From Roseibium hamelinense (GTDB lineage: Bacteria; Pseudomonadota; Alphaproteobacteria; Rhizobiales; Stappiaceae), in contig NZ_VLLF01000005.1 of the NCBI RefSeq assembly GCF_007830545.1, positions 297,298 to 361,297 of the forward strand: a DNA stretch of 64,000 bases, in the 5' to 3' direction. The stretch's first letter is position 1. Every line of letters starts with the position of its first letter. The notes under the pieces are model-generated. The model had not been told where the DNA came from. It made no database searches and worked only from the letters and a program-made list of their open reading frames with translations. Positions 1 to 7,647 of the stretch are shown one piece after another. Both the position numbers and the translations under genes were made by a program.

Positions 1-374
1 TGCCCGGTATGCTTTTAGACCTTTGGAACCAACTCGCGCCAAACTCTGCGTCGCCAGAGGCTTGTTTGATCAATTTCTATCAGTCAAATGCGAAGATGGG
101 TTTACATCAAGACCGCGACGAACAGGATTTTACCGCGCCCGTCGTATCCGTATCGCTGGGTGATACAGCCCTTTTCCGGCTAGGCGGTCATGAACGAAAA
201 TCACCAACCCGGTCATTGAAACTTCAGTCTGGTGACGTGATTGTTCTGGGCGGCGACGCGCGACTGTCTTTTCATGGCATCGACCGACTTTATCCAAATA
301 CGTCCTCCCTCCTGACCAACGGCGGACGCATTAACTTGACGCTCCGCCGTGTAACTTCACCGGCCTTTGACTAA
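1..374 (+). CDS. alkB: AlkB-like 2-oxoglutarate/Fe(II) dioxygenase, 5' end missing
   Basis: This is the C-terminal two thirds of an AlkB-type DNA/RNA repair dioxygenase, which removes alkyl groups from bases by oxidative demethylation. The reading frame is open to the window edge, so the true start lies upstream. Seen directly: the iron-binding HQDRDE segment (His-x-Asp), the distal His in LSFHGIDR, and the 2-oxoglutarate-binding arginines in the C-terminal RINLTLRR. The run ACLINFYQSNAKMGLHQD matches the nucleotide-recognition-lid end and core of E. coli AlkB closely. The TAA stop shares the four bases CTAA (371-374) with the stop of the convergent oxidoreductase gene. The family call is firm; substrate preference is not visible. 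Confidence 0.88.
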   Translation, partial: PGMLLDLWNQLAPNSASPEACLINFYQSNAKMGLHQDRDEQDFTAPVVSVSLGDTALFRLGGHERKSPTRSLKLQSGDVIVLGGDARLSFHGIDRLYPNTSSLLTNGGRINLTLRRVTSPAFD

Positions 375-1444
375 GACACCTCTAGACCGATTTTTCCAAC
401 GTATTTTTTGGACAAGAACGCTTCCTGAGCTGCGCGCAAGTCTTGAAGCTTAAAAGTTGCCCCCAGAAACGGACGAATTTCACCGCGCTCGATATAGCCG
501 GCTAGATCCGTGAAGACATTTGCCTCCTGCTTGGTGCAGCCGAAAAATGTCAAATCTTTCAGATAAAGCGTTCGCAGATCTAGTTCGACGATCGGGCCCG
601 CAATCGCTCCGGCAACCGCATACCGGCCGCCCTGCTTGAGACCGTCCAGAAGCTCCGGAAACCTGGAGCCGCCTACAAGGTCGATAATAACGTCAAAGGT
701 GGCAGGCGGTATCGCGTCATTGCGATCCAATGTGTCATCGGCACCCATGCATTTTAAGACCTCGGCCTTGTCTGCAGAAGTCATGGCCGTGACATGTGCG
801 CCCCGGCGCTTGGCAAGCTGAATTGCTGCAGACCCGACACCACCAGACCCGCCTGTGATCAGAACGCGCTCACCGCCAAGACCGCAGCGCTGGATCATGC
901 CCTCCGCTGTTGAATAGGCACAGGGAAAAGAGGCAAGTTCAACGCTGCTCAGATCAGATTCAACGGCGATCGCATCTTCGGAATAGGTTGCAGCGTATTG
1001 CGCAAATGCACCATCATATTCCGAACCGAAGGTAACCAGTGGCAAGTGCGTGAACCCTGACTTGGGTGCTTGCATCGGACGCACAATTACGCGCTCTCCG
1101 ATCCTGTTGTCTAAAACACCACTTCCAACTGCCACAATACGACCACAGCAATCCGCTCCCTGGACCCTCGGAAACTTCAGCGCATCACCCGACCAGCCGC
1201 CACTGTCTTCCGCATCTTTAGCGTAGGCCCCACCGGCTCCAGCAGCTGTGTCACCGCGGACAGCTTTTGAGTACCAGCCAATGCGGGTGTTTATGTCGGT
1301 GTTGTTGACCGCTGCCGCTTCAACTTTGATGAGGACCTGCTGGGACCCAGGCACCGGGACCGGAAGGTCATCCCGCCACTGGAGACACTCCAGATCTCCG
1401 TGTCCCGCAAGCACCATGCCGCTCATTCGCGCTGGAATCTGCAT
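371..1444 (-). CDS. MDR-family (quinone oxidoreductase/alcohol dehydrogenase-like) oxidoreductase
   Basis: A 357-residue medium-chain dehydrogenase/reductase, probably an NAD(P)H-dependent reductase of quinones, enones or aldehydes. The N-terminal GroES-like fold (about 10-150) contains GADCCGRIVAVGSGV. The nucleotide-binding Rossmann motif is GGSGGVGSAAIQLAKRRGA, around residues 195-215. The structural-zinc cysteine cluster of classical alcohol dehydrogenases is not obvious, which favours the quinone-oxidoreductase branch. An insertion rich in Gly/Ala around residues 60-85 is longer than in the E. coli Qor type. The start has a GAAGGG ribosome-binding site. It is monocistronic, convergent with alkB, and preceded by alternating inverted half-sites (1460-1492) that suggest control by a repressor. 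Substrate unknown. Confidence 0.8.
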   Translation of the reverse strand: MQIPARMSGMVLAGHGDLECLQWRDDLPVPVPGSQQVLIKVEAAAVNNTDINTRIGWYSKAVRGDTAAGAGGAYAKDAEDSGGWSGDALKFPRVQGADCCGRIVAVGSGVLDNRIGERVIVRPMQAPKSGFTHLPLVTFGSEYDGAFAQYAATYSEDAIAVESDLSSVELASFPCAYSTAEGMIQRCGLGGERVLITGGSGGVGSAAIQLAKRRGAHVTAMTSADKAEVLKCMGADDTLDRNDAIPPATFDVIIDLVGGSRFPELLDGLKQGGRYAVAGAIAGPIVELDLRTLYLKDLTFFGCTKQEANVFTDLAGYIERGEIRPFLGATFKLQDLRAAQEAFLSKKYVGKIGLEVS

Positions 1445-1459
1445 TTCGCCCTTCCTCTT

Positions 1460-1492
1460 GGTAGAACATTCTTTCTACCTCCTCTGGTAGAT
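1460..1492. promoter_or_regulatory. Operator-like alternating inverted repeats upstream of the MDR gene
   Basis: Three half-sites alternate in orientation with constant six-base spacers: GGTAGAA (1460-1466), TTCTACC (1473-1479) and GGTAGAT (1486-1492). They lie 16-48 bases upstream of the MDR start codon, where a promoter would be, with a possible -35 (TTGACC on the minus strand, 1507-1512) just upstream. The arrangement is that of a TetR/MarR/HxlR-type operator able to bind two dimers. No regulator gene is adjacent in the window. Confidence 0.5.
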
Positions 1493-1622
1493 TGGACATA
1501 CTCAGCGGTCAAGGACGAAAAAATGATGGCCGCACCATCGCATTGAAAGCGCCTGAGATCATGCAAAGGCAGGCCGAATCTAAGCGCACCACTCCATTAC
1601 TGGATGCGGCTTCATTCACGCG

Positions 1623-3206
1623 CTAGAACACTCCGTTCATTGCCATGGCGGCCAATGAGATCGCGATTATCCAGAGCGCGACCCGCCCGTAGCGGGTATG
1701 ACGGGCTTCAGCCTTTCCAATCGCTTCGGCAGTTTCACTGTCGAACCTCAATCCCTTATGCGCCATTGATTCAAGCTCTTCCGACAGCCGGCCGATACGG
1801 TCGGCAAAAATGGGAAGATCCGATGCGACACGGTTCAGCGCGGATAATCCAATACCGAGATCGCGCAGTTTCCCGGCCGGCCCTAGATGTTGCTCGATCC
1901 ATTCACGAACAACCGGTTCTGCTGTCGACCACATATCAAGATGCGGATTGAGAGAACGTGCTACCCCTTCGACAACGACCATGGTTTTTTGCAGCATGAT
2001 CAATTGCGGCTGGGTGCGCATATCGAATAGTTCCGTCACTTCGAATAGCTGTGTGAGCAGGCGGGCCATAGAGATTTCGCTGGCATCCTGCCCGTGTATC
2101 GGCTCACCGATGGCTCGGATCGCTTGAGCAAAAACGTCAACATCCTGGTTTGACGGAACATAACCCGCCTCAAAATGCACTTCTGCAACCCGGCGGTAGT
2201 TCCTTGTGATAAAGCCGTAGAGAATTTCAGCCAGAAAGCGGCGCTCCTGCGGACTTAGCCGGCCGGTAATTCCGAAATCGACAGCCACCAGAGTACCATC
2301 AGGCTCCGCGAACAAATTGCCTTGGTGCATATCCGCATGAAAAAAACCATCTCTTAGGGTATGCCTTAAAAAGCTCTGGATCACGGAAGCGCCCAAAGCG
2401 GGCAAATCTTGGCCATCTTGGATCAGACCTAGAACGTCTGAGAGCTTGCGGCCCTCAATCCACTCCATGACCAATACCCCTTTTCCCGTGCGCAGCCAAT
2501 TCACGGCAGGGACACGGAAACCAGGGTCGCTGGCTGTATTTTCCGCCATTTCGGAAAGAGCCGCCGCCTCAAGACGAAAATCCATCTCAAGTGCAACAGA
2601 ACGCGCAAGCGTATCTACGATCGCAAGCGGGCGCAGGCGTCGTGAGGCGGGCAGGAACCGTTCCGCCAAACGGGCGACAAGGTAATAGCTTTCCAGATCC
2701 TTTTGAAACCGTCTAGAAACGCCCGGGCGCAGAATTTTCACAGCCACCTTGCGCCGGGTTCCGTCACGTTCTTCGATCACAGCAGGATGGACTTGAGCGA
2801 TCGAGGCGGCGGCAACGGCTCCGCCAAACTCAACAAAGAGCTCATCAATCGGCGCGCCGAGCTGTTCCGCGATTGCGGCTATGGCCTCGTCTTGCGGAAA
2901 CGCTGGCAAACGGTCTTGCAATGCGGCCAGTTCCTCGGCCGCGTCCTTCCCGACAACATCGGCGCGGGTTGCAAGGAACTGACCCAATTTCACGTAGGAT
3001 GGCCCAAGCCGGTTAAAAGCATCAGACAGCCTCAAGTCCGCGCTTTTGTCCCTAACAGACCTCCGCTCCAACAATCTGGCAAGCCGAATAGCCAACCGCG
3101 GCCCCGGCGGCAAATCAGGCAAATGAGCGAGACCGAACACGCCTTCCCGCGCCATGACGAAGCCTGCTTTGAACAGGCGCAATAAGGGGCGAATTACCAG
3201 CGCCAT
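1623..3206 (-). CDS. ubiB: UbiB, ABC1/ADCK-family atypical kinase for ubiquinone synthesis
   Basis: A 527-residue UbiB homologue required for ubiquinone biosynthesis, an ATPase of the ABC1/ADCK/Coq8 family. Visible signatures are the KxGQ motif in YVKLGQFLATRADVVG (about residue 70), the alanine-rich loop AAAASIAQVHPA in place of a glycine-rich loop, the catalytic-loop-like FHADMHQGN and the metal-binding VAVDFGITG. Two hydrophobic segments close the C terminus (ALWIIAISLAAMAMNG), as expected for membrane tethering. It lies 3 bp downstream of ubiE on the same strand, so the two form an operon. Length is normal for the family. Confidence 0.95.
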   Translation of the reverse strand: MALVIRPLLRLFKAGFVMAREGVFGLAHLPDLPPGPRLAIRLARLLERRSVRDKSADLRLSDAFNRLGPSYVKLGQFLATRADVVGKDAAEELAALQDRLPAFPQDEAIAAIAEQLGAPIDELFVEFGGAVAAASIAQVHPAVIEERDGTRRKVAVKILRPGVSRRFQKDLESYYLVARLAERFLPASRRLRPLAIVDTLARSVALEMDFRLEAAALSEMAENTASDPGFRVPAVNWLRTGKGVLVMEWIEGRKLSDVLGLIQDGQDLPALGASVIQSFLRHTLRDGFFHADMHQGNLFAEPDGTLVAVDFGITGRLSPQERRFLAEILYGFITRNYRRVAEVHFEAGYVPSNQDVDVFAQAIRAIGEPIHGQDASEISMARLLTQLFEVTELFDMRTQPQLIMLQKTMVVVEGVARSLNPHLDMWSTAEPVVREWIEQHLGPAGKLRDLGIGLSALNRVASDLPIFADRIGRLSEELESMAHKGLRFDSETAEAIGKAEARHTRYGRVALWIIAISLAAMAMNGVF

Positions 3207-3209
3207 GAA

Positions 3210-4013
3210 TTAGTATTTCCACCCGGAGTGCAAAGCAGCGATCCCGCCTGAATAATTGCGATAAGAAACGCGCTCAAAACCGGCATCACGGATCATTTCA
3301 GCGAAGCGGTCCTGATGCGGAAAGTTGCGGATGGATTCGACCAGATAGCGGTATGGATCGCCGTCTCCAGTCACGAGCCGCCCCATCGGCGGGATCACAT
3401 TGAAGGAAAAGGCATCATAAACCTTGTCGAGACCCGGTACATCAACATCCGAAAACTCCAGGCACAAGAACTTTCCGCCACGCTTCAAGACCCGGCGCGC
3501 TTCTGACAGCGCCTTGGGGATGTCGGGTACATTCCGTATCCCGAAAGCTATCGTGTACGCATCAAAGCTTTTGTCCGGAAAAGGCAGATCTTCTGCATTT
3601 CCCTGCGTGAACTCGATCTGATCAGTAAGTCCAGCTTTCGCGGCCCGTTCGCGGCCAACGCCGAGCATCGATTCGTTGATGTCGCACACTACCACTTCGA
3701 TCTGCTCACCGGATTTGCGCACCGCACGCGTGGCGATGTCCCCCGTTCCACCCGCGACGTCCAGCAAGCGCCACGGCCGTGCTTTAGATTTCGGTGGCGC
3801 AAGAACAGAAACCATCGCATCTTTCCACAGCCGATGCAGCCCACCCGACATCAGGTCGTTCATGACGTCATACCGATCGGCCACCTTGTGGAAGACATCG
3901 TCGACAAGCGCCTGTTTCTGGCCTTCACCCACACTTTGAAAGCCAAAACTGGTCGGCATGTTTTCAGGCGCGCGGTCGGAATTGCGCGATTGAGCCTGCC
4001 TGTCCTGCGCCAT
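3210..4013 (-). CDS. ubiE: UbiE, demethylmenaquinone/2-methoxy-6-polyprenyl-1,4-benzoquinol C-methyltransferase
   Basis: A SAM-dependent C-methyltransferase of the ubiquinone (and menaquinone) pathway. The class I Rossmann motif [15 protein letters not shown], the conserved [17 protein letters not shown] and the C-terminal [18 protein letters not shown] are diagnostic. I chose the start at 4013 (267 aa) because GAGGAG sits seven bases upstream and the protein then begins MAQDRQAQS; a longer frame to 4094 adds an unconserved Arg-rich tail. It is the first gene of the ubiE-ubiB operon and diverges from mutM, an arrangement common in alphaproteobacteria. Confidence 0.96.
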   Translation of the reverse strand: MAQDRQAQSRNSDRAPENMPTSFGFQSVGEGQKQALVDDVFHKVADRYDVMNDLMSGGLHRLWKDAMVSVLAPPKSKARPWRLLDVAGGTGDIATRAVRKSGEQIEVVVCDINESMLGVGRERAAKAGLTDQIEFTQGNAEDLPFPDKSFDAYTIAFGIRNVPDIPKALSEARRVLKRGGKFLCLEFSDVDVPGLDKVYDAFSFNVIPPMGRLVTGDGDPYRYLVESIRNFPHQDRFAEMIRDAGFERVSYRNYSGGIAALHSGWKY

Positions 4014-4184
4014 TAAAAACTCCTCAAAGTCGAAGGCCGGCGCCAATCTGAGGCGCCGCATCCGGATCATCCGGCTATGAATGCGGCGGAACATAGTACA
4101 AGCTTAGGCGAAGCGCTATGTTCTCCTGAACAGTTGCGGCAAATGTCGCAGACCGTTGAATCATAACAAGGAGTATCGGTCTTT

Positions 4185-5078
4185 ATGCCAGAGTTGCCGG
4201 AAGTGGAAACGGTTCGAAGAGGCCTTATGGCAGTGTTCGAAGGAGCCACGCTGATAAAGGCGGAACAGAATCGCGCAGACCTCCGCTTCCCGTTCCCCAA
4301 AGATTTCGTAGCGCGGTTGGAAGGTCATAAAGTGCACTCTTTGGGCCGGCGCAGCAAATACCTTCTTGCTGATATCGAGGCAGATAAAGTTCTCATCATG
4401 CATCTGGGCATGTCCGGCTCCTTTCGGATAGAGACCGAGCAAACCAAAAAAATGCCGGGACTTTTTGCTCATACGCGATCAAAGAACGAAAAACACGACC
4501 ATGTCGCATTTCATCTCGCTCCCCCGAACGCGCCGAATGTGAAGGTGATTTACAACGACCCCCGCCGGTTTGGGTTCATGACCTTGGCAAAGCGCTCTAC
4601 CCTTGAAACTCACCCGCTCTTTGAAAAACTCGGGATTGAACCCCTTGGGAACGCGCTGAATGGCGCCTTCCTGTCCAAAAGGTTCGCAAACAAAAAAACG
4701 CCTCTGAAGGCCGCGCTCCTTGACCAGCGTATCGTCGCGGGCCTTGGCAATATATATGTTTGTGAGGCGTTGTGGCGATCGGGTCTTGATCCACGGCGCT
4801 CGGCGAACACGATCTCCGGGCGTAGTGGCAACGGCACCAAAGCAACCGAACGGTTGGCGCACGATATCCGGGCCACCTTGCATGACGCGATTGAAGCTGG
4901 CGGCTCATCCCTGAGGGATCACGTTCGCGCTGACGGAAGCCTCGGTTACTTTCAACATACGTTCGCCGCTTATGACCGGGAAGGCGAGCCCTGCAAAAGG
5001 CTGGGGTGCGACGGCACGATACAACGGATCGTTCAATCTAATCGCTCGACTTTTTATTGCCCGTCATGCCAGCGGTGA
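4185..5078 (+). CDS. mutM: Formamidopyrimidine-DNA glycosylase (Fpg/MutM)
   Basis: A bifunctional base-excision enzyme that removes 8-oxoguanine and formamidopyrimidines and cuts the abasic site. The N-terminal MPELPEVETVRRGL carries the catalytic Pro and Glu that form the Schiff base. The H2TH region includes DQRIVAGLGNIYVCEALW, and the C-terminal zinc finger is built from CKRLGC and CPSC at residues about 270-296. Length (297 aa) is slightly above E. coli MutM (269). AAGGAG lies about 11 bases before the start. It diverges from ubiE with a 170-bp shared promoter region. Confidence 0.97.
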   Translation: MPELPEVETVRRGLMAVFEGATLIKAEQNRADLRFPFPKDFVARLEGHKVHSLGRRSKYLLADIEADKVLIMHLGMSGSFRIETEQTKKMPGLFAHTRSKNEKHDHVAFHLAPPNAPNVKVIYNDPRRFGFMTLAKRSTLETHPLFEKLGIEPLGNALNGAFLSKRFANKKTPLKAALLDQRIVAGLGNIYVCEALWRSGLDPRRSANTISGRSGNGTKATERLAHDIRATLHDAIEAGGSSLRDHVRADGSLGYFQHTFAAYDREGEPCKRLGCDGTIQRIVQSNRSTFYCPSCQR

Positions 5079-5199
5079 CCAATGACTGCTTGCCATATCC
5101 AGCGTCTCCTAAACAAGTTGGGAGTTGCCAGCCCCGCCGTCTGTCGGTTAGGCATTTCCGACACTGCCGAAAACGAAACCGCATGGTGGAGCGAATCCG

Positions 5200-5973
5200 A
5201 TGGGATATGACAACATCCGCGTAGAAAAACGCGGAAAGGTCGGCTTGATTACTCTTGATCGGCCCAAGGCATTAAATGCTTTGAACTCAGCGCTCATTGG
5301 AGAACTGGGTACAGCGCTCGATGCCTTTGAAAAAGATGAGCGTATCGGATGCATTGTTTTGACCGGATCCGAGAAAGCGTTCGCGGCAGGCGCTGACATC
5401 AAGGAAATGCAACCCCACGATTTTGCAAAAGCCTATATCGACGATCTTATTACGCCGCTCGACCGGGTCTCGCGCAACAGGAAACCGATCATCGCGGCAG
5501 TTGCAGGCTATGCATTGGGCGGAGGCTGCGAACTCGCAATGATGTGTGATTTCATACTCGCGGCAGATACTGCCAAATTCGGTCAGCCAGAAATCACGCT
5601 CGGGGTCATTCCCGGCGCTGGCGGGACACAGAGGCTCACCCGTTTTGTCGGAAAATCCAAGGCAATGGAGATGTGCCTGACGGGTCGGATGATGGATGCC
5701 GAAGAGGCCGAGCGAAGCGGCTTGGTGAGCCGCGTTATCCCTGCGAACGACCTGCTGGAGGAAGCCTTAAAAGTAGCCGATAAGATTGCAGACTTCTCTT
5801 TGCCGGTTGTGATGATGACCAAGGAGAGCGTTGACCGCTCATATGAGACAACGCTGGCTGAAGGCATCCGCTTCGAACGCCGGGTTTTTCATGCCATGTT
5901 TGCCTTGGAAGACCAGAATGAGGGAATGACGGCGTTTACCGACAAGAGAAAGCCGCAGTTCACAAATAAATAA
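5200..5973 (+). CDS. Enoyl-CoA hydratase (crotonase family)
   Basis: A 257-residue crotonase that hydrates trans-2-enoyl-CoA in fatty-acid or amino-acid degradation. The oxyanion-hole segments AFAAGADIKEM and YALGGGCELAMMCD are present. Both catalytic glutamates can be placed, one in GGGCELA and one in QPEITLGVIPGAGGTQR. Length is that of short-chain enoyl-CoA hydratase (EchA/PaaF type). A GGAG box lies eight bases before the ATG. It sits between mutM and rpsT, a neighbourhood frequent in Hyphomicrobiales, without an obvious operon partner. Confidence 0.93.
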   Translation: MGYDNIRVEKRGKVGLITLDRPKALNALNSALIGELGTALDAFEKDERIGCIVLTGSEKAFAAGADIKEMQPHDFAKAYIDDLITPLDRVSRNRKPIIAAVAGYALGGGCELAMMCDFILAADTAKFGQPEITLGVIPGAGGTQRLTRFVGKSKAMEMCLTGRMMDAEEAERSGLVSRVIPANDLLEEALKVADKIADFSLPVVMMTKESVDRSYETTLAEGIRFERRVFHAMFALEDQNEGMTAFTDKRKPQFTNK

Positions 5974-6017
5974 ATGCTCAGCGGCATTGACGCGATAGAA
6001 TGTCACGACTATAAGCA

Positions 6018-6044
6018 GCCACCAATCGGTGGCAGGAGACTGCC
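6018..6044 (+). promoter_or_regulatory. Two overlapping hairpins in the rpsT leader
   Basis: GCCACC/GGTGGC (6018-6023 with 6028-6033) and GGCAG/CTGCC (6031-6035 with 6040-6044) share bases 6031-6033, so only one can form at a time. They lie about 100 bases before rpsT. S20 controls its own translation in other bacteria, but I cannot show that these stems are the control element. Confidence 0.25.
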
Positions 6045-6139
6045 GCCGTTCTTGTTTGACCGGGTCTTGATTGCGTCATGCGTAACCGCTCCTGGTCGCA
6101 ATCGGACTTAAGTTCCATCTACGGATCAGGATTGAGCCC

Positions 6140-6406
6140 ATGGCCAACACACCCTCGGCCAAGAAGGCGGCCCGCAAAATTGCCCGCCGTACGGCCACGA
6201 ATAAAAACCGGCGCAGCCGGGTGCGGACTTTCCTGCGCAAAGTCGAAGAAGCGATCGCTTCCGGCGATCAAGGCGCGGCAAATGAAGCACTAAAAGCTGC
6301 CCAACCGGAAATTATGCGTGCAGCATCTAAAGGCGTCATGCATGCAAACAATGCATCGCGGAAAGTCTCGCGCTTGAACGCCAGAGTTAAGGCGCTTAGC
6401 GCATAA
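6140..6406 (+). CDS. rpsT: 30S ribosomal protein S20
   Basis: An 88-residue, strongly basic S20 that binds 16S rRNA early in 30S assembly. It begins [20 protein letters not shown], the usual S20 opening with the Ser/Ala-Lys-Lys-Arg pattern, and ends in [19 protein letters not shown], the conserved C-terminal helix. The start has AGGA nine bases upstream. It is followed 24 bp later by a strong terminator and, after a long spacer, by the dnaA region, the same order as in many alphaproteobacteria. Confidence 0.97.
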   Translation: MANTPSAKKAARKIARRTATNKNRRSRVRTFLRKVEEAIASGDQGAANEALKAAQPEIMRAASKGVMHANNASRKVSRLNARVKALSA

Positions 6407-6430
6407 AATATTTGCGCACAAACATGATCA

Positions 6431-6461
6431 AAAAACCCGGCTGAAAGCCGGGTTTTTTTTT
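6431..6461 (+). terminator. Rho-independent terminator of rpsT
   Basis: A GC-rich stem CCCGGCT/AGCCGGG closes a short GAA loop and is followed by nine T residues. An A-run precedes the stem, so it may also work in the opposite direction. Confidence 0.9.
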
Positions 6462-7052
6462 AGCCGCGCAATATTGCCGATGGGTAACCCGGCTAACATC
6501 TATTGCTCCCTAAGCGCTTTTTGCAATAACCCAGACTGTCAGAATATTTGTCTGTTTTTCAAAGGCTTAAAGACATGACCCCGAGAGGGGTTAACAGGAT
6601 TCCGGATTCGACATGAGTCAAGAATTTTTTGTTGGTCTTTTTTTCGTACCCGCAAACCAGTCGATACGGTCGACGCAAAGATGAAAAAATCATTGAGACA
6701 AAAAGCATTTGGCCCGAGCGCCGAACCCACCGGACCAAATGTGACCCTACGGACGCTTGGGCGAGGAGGCGCTTTTATCGATTTGACCCTGTTGCTCCCG
6801 CGAAAGGCGCTGTATATGTTTAACCAGTCGGACGCAGGGACGACAAAAAGCGTAAAACACAAATAAAGATCTGCTTGGACACGAAATGACAAAGTCAACA
6901 CACCATCGATCTAAGCAAGTGCACTTCCGTAACCGGAACCAATACACTGCTGTATACATATTTTAGTGACACGAGATCTTTCTGATCTCTAATTTCACCC
7001 AAAAACCTAGATAAACACAACACAGTGGCATCGCTACTGCAGGGGGACTGTT
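6462..7052. other. Long spacer between rpsT and the rhodanese-dnaA unit
   Basis: About 590 bases without a credible gene. It holds a GANTC cluster (6598-6619), a perfect inverted repeat GAGATC-N5-GATCTC at 6973-6989, and an AT-rich stretch from about 6880 to 7040 where the promoter for the downstream genes probably lies. I found no TTATNCACA-type DnaA boxes, so I do not call an origin here. Confidence 0.6.
6598..6619. promoter_or_regulatory. Cluster of three GANTC (CcrM) sites upstream of dnaA
   Basis: GATTC at 6598-6602, GATTC at 6605-6609 and GAGTC at 6615-6619 fall within 22 bases. GANTC is the target of the cell-cycle methyltransferase CcrM in alphaproteobacteria, and methylation state influences dnaA transcription in Caulobacter. 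A role here is inferred from position, about 1 kb before dnaA. Confidence 0.45.
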
Positions 7053-7493
7053 GTGCAGAATCTACAGAACTACGCAGGTGACATAAGCGTCACCGAGAGC
7101 TTTGAAAAGTTGAGTGCAGATGAGGCATCTGTGCTCGTGGATGTTCGTACCCAGGCGGAATGGACTTTTGTGGGAGTGCCGGATTTGCGGGGCATCCGCA
7201 AAGAGCCGCTGTTCGTCGAATGGCAGAGTTTTCCACCCATGCCGCCGGTTACCAATTTTGTAGAAAAACTTTCCGCGTTGTTGAACGAAAAAGACCTTGA
7301 CCAAAGGGCCGCAATCCATTTTCTGTGCCGCTCCGGCGCGCGCAGTCAGGCAGCAGCAATTGCAATGACGCAAGCTGGCTACACCCATTGTTTCAACGTG
7401 GCAGGCGGCTTTGAAGGCGGCCTCGACCAGTTGGGACATCGAGGCTCTCAATCCGGCTGGAAGGCCGCCGGCTTGCCTTGGATCCAAAGTTAG
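7053..7493 (+). CDS. Rhodanese-like sulfurtransferase domain protein
   Basis: A 146-residue single-domain rhodanese, a family that moves sulfane sulfur via a cysteine persulfide. The CDC25-like active-site loop is CRSGARS (about residue 103), preceded by the domain motif [11 protein letters not shown] and followed by the closing GGFEGGLD. The start is GTG with AGGGGGA upstream. It lies 154 bp before dnaA on the same strand, separated by three hairpins, so it may be read through into dnaA. Its natural acceptor is unknown. Confidence 0.88.
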   Translation: MQNLQNYAGDISVTESFEKLSADEASVLVDVRTQAEWTFVGVPDLRGIRKEPLFVEWQSFPPMPPVTNFVEKLSALLNEKDLDQRAAIHFLCRSGARSQAAAIAMTQAGYTHCFNVAGGFEGGLDQLGHRGSQSGWKAAGLPWIQS

Positions 7494-7497
7494 TTTT

Positions 7498-7590
7498 CTG
7501 CCTGTGAAGGCAGGTTTAGGCGGAAGCGTCGGCTTCCGCCAACCCCATAACCGTCCCAAAAGGGACATACAAAAGCTGCCAAAAGGCGGC
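7498..7590 (+). promoter_or_regulatory. Three tandem hairpins in the dnaA leader
   Basis: CTGCCT-GTGA-AGGCAG (7498-7513), GGCGGAAGC-GTCG-GCTTCCGCC (7519-7540, nine perfect pairs) and GCTGCC-AAAA-GGCGGC (7575-7590, one G-U pair) all have tetraloops and stand in a row between the rhodanese stop and the dnaA ribosome-binding site. None is followed by a T-run, so they are not ordinary terminators. They could be partial terminators, RNA-stability elements or regulatory structures. Confidence 0.5.
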
Positions 7591-7647
7591 GTAGTGTCGA
7601 AGGTGCAGCTGTGGCGGACTGTATCTTCGAGTGACAGGAGGCATAAC

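Noticed and set aside
6681..6866. 61-codon plus-strand frame in the rpsT-rhodanese spacer
   Set aside because: No ribosome-binding site, no conserved motif, odd composition.
6462..7052. Possible chromosomal origin (oriC) before dnaA
   Set aside because: No TTATNCACA-type DnaA boxes and no clear AT-rich unwinding element with flanking boxes; position next to dnaA alone is not enough, as alphaproteobacterial origins often lie elsewhere.
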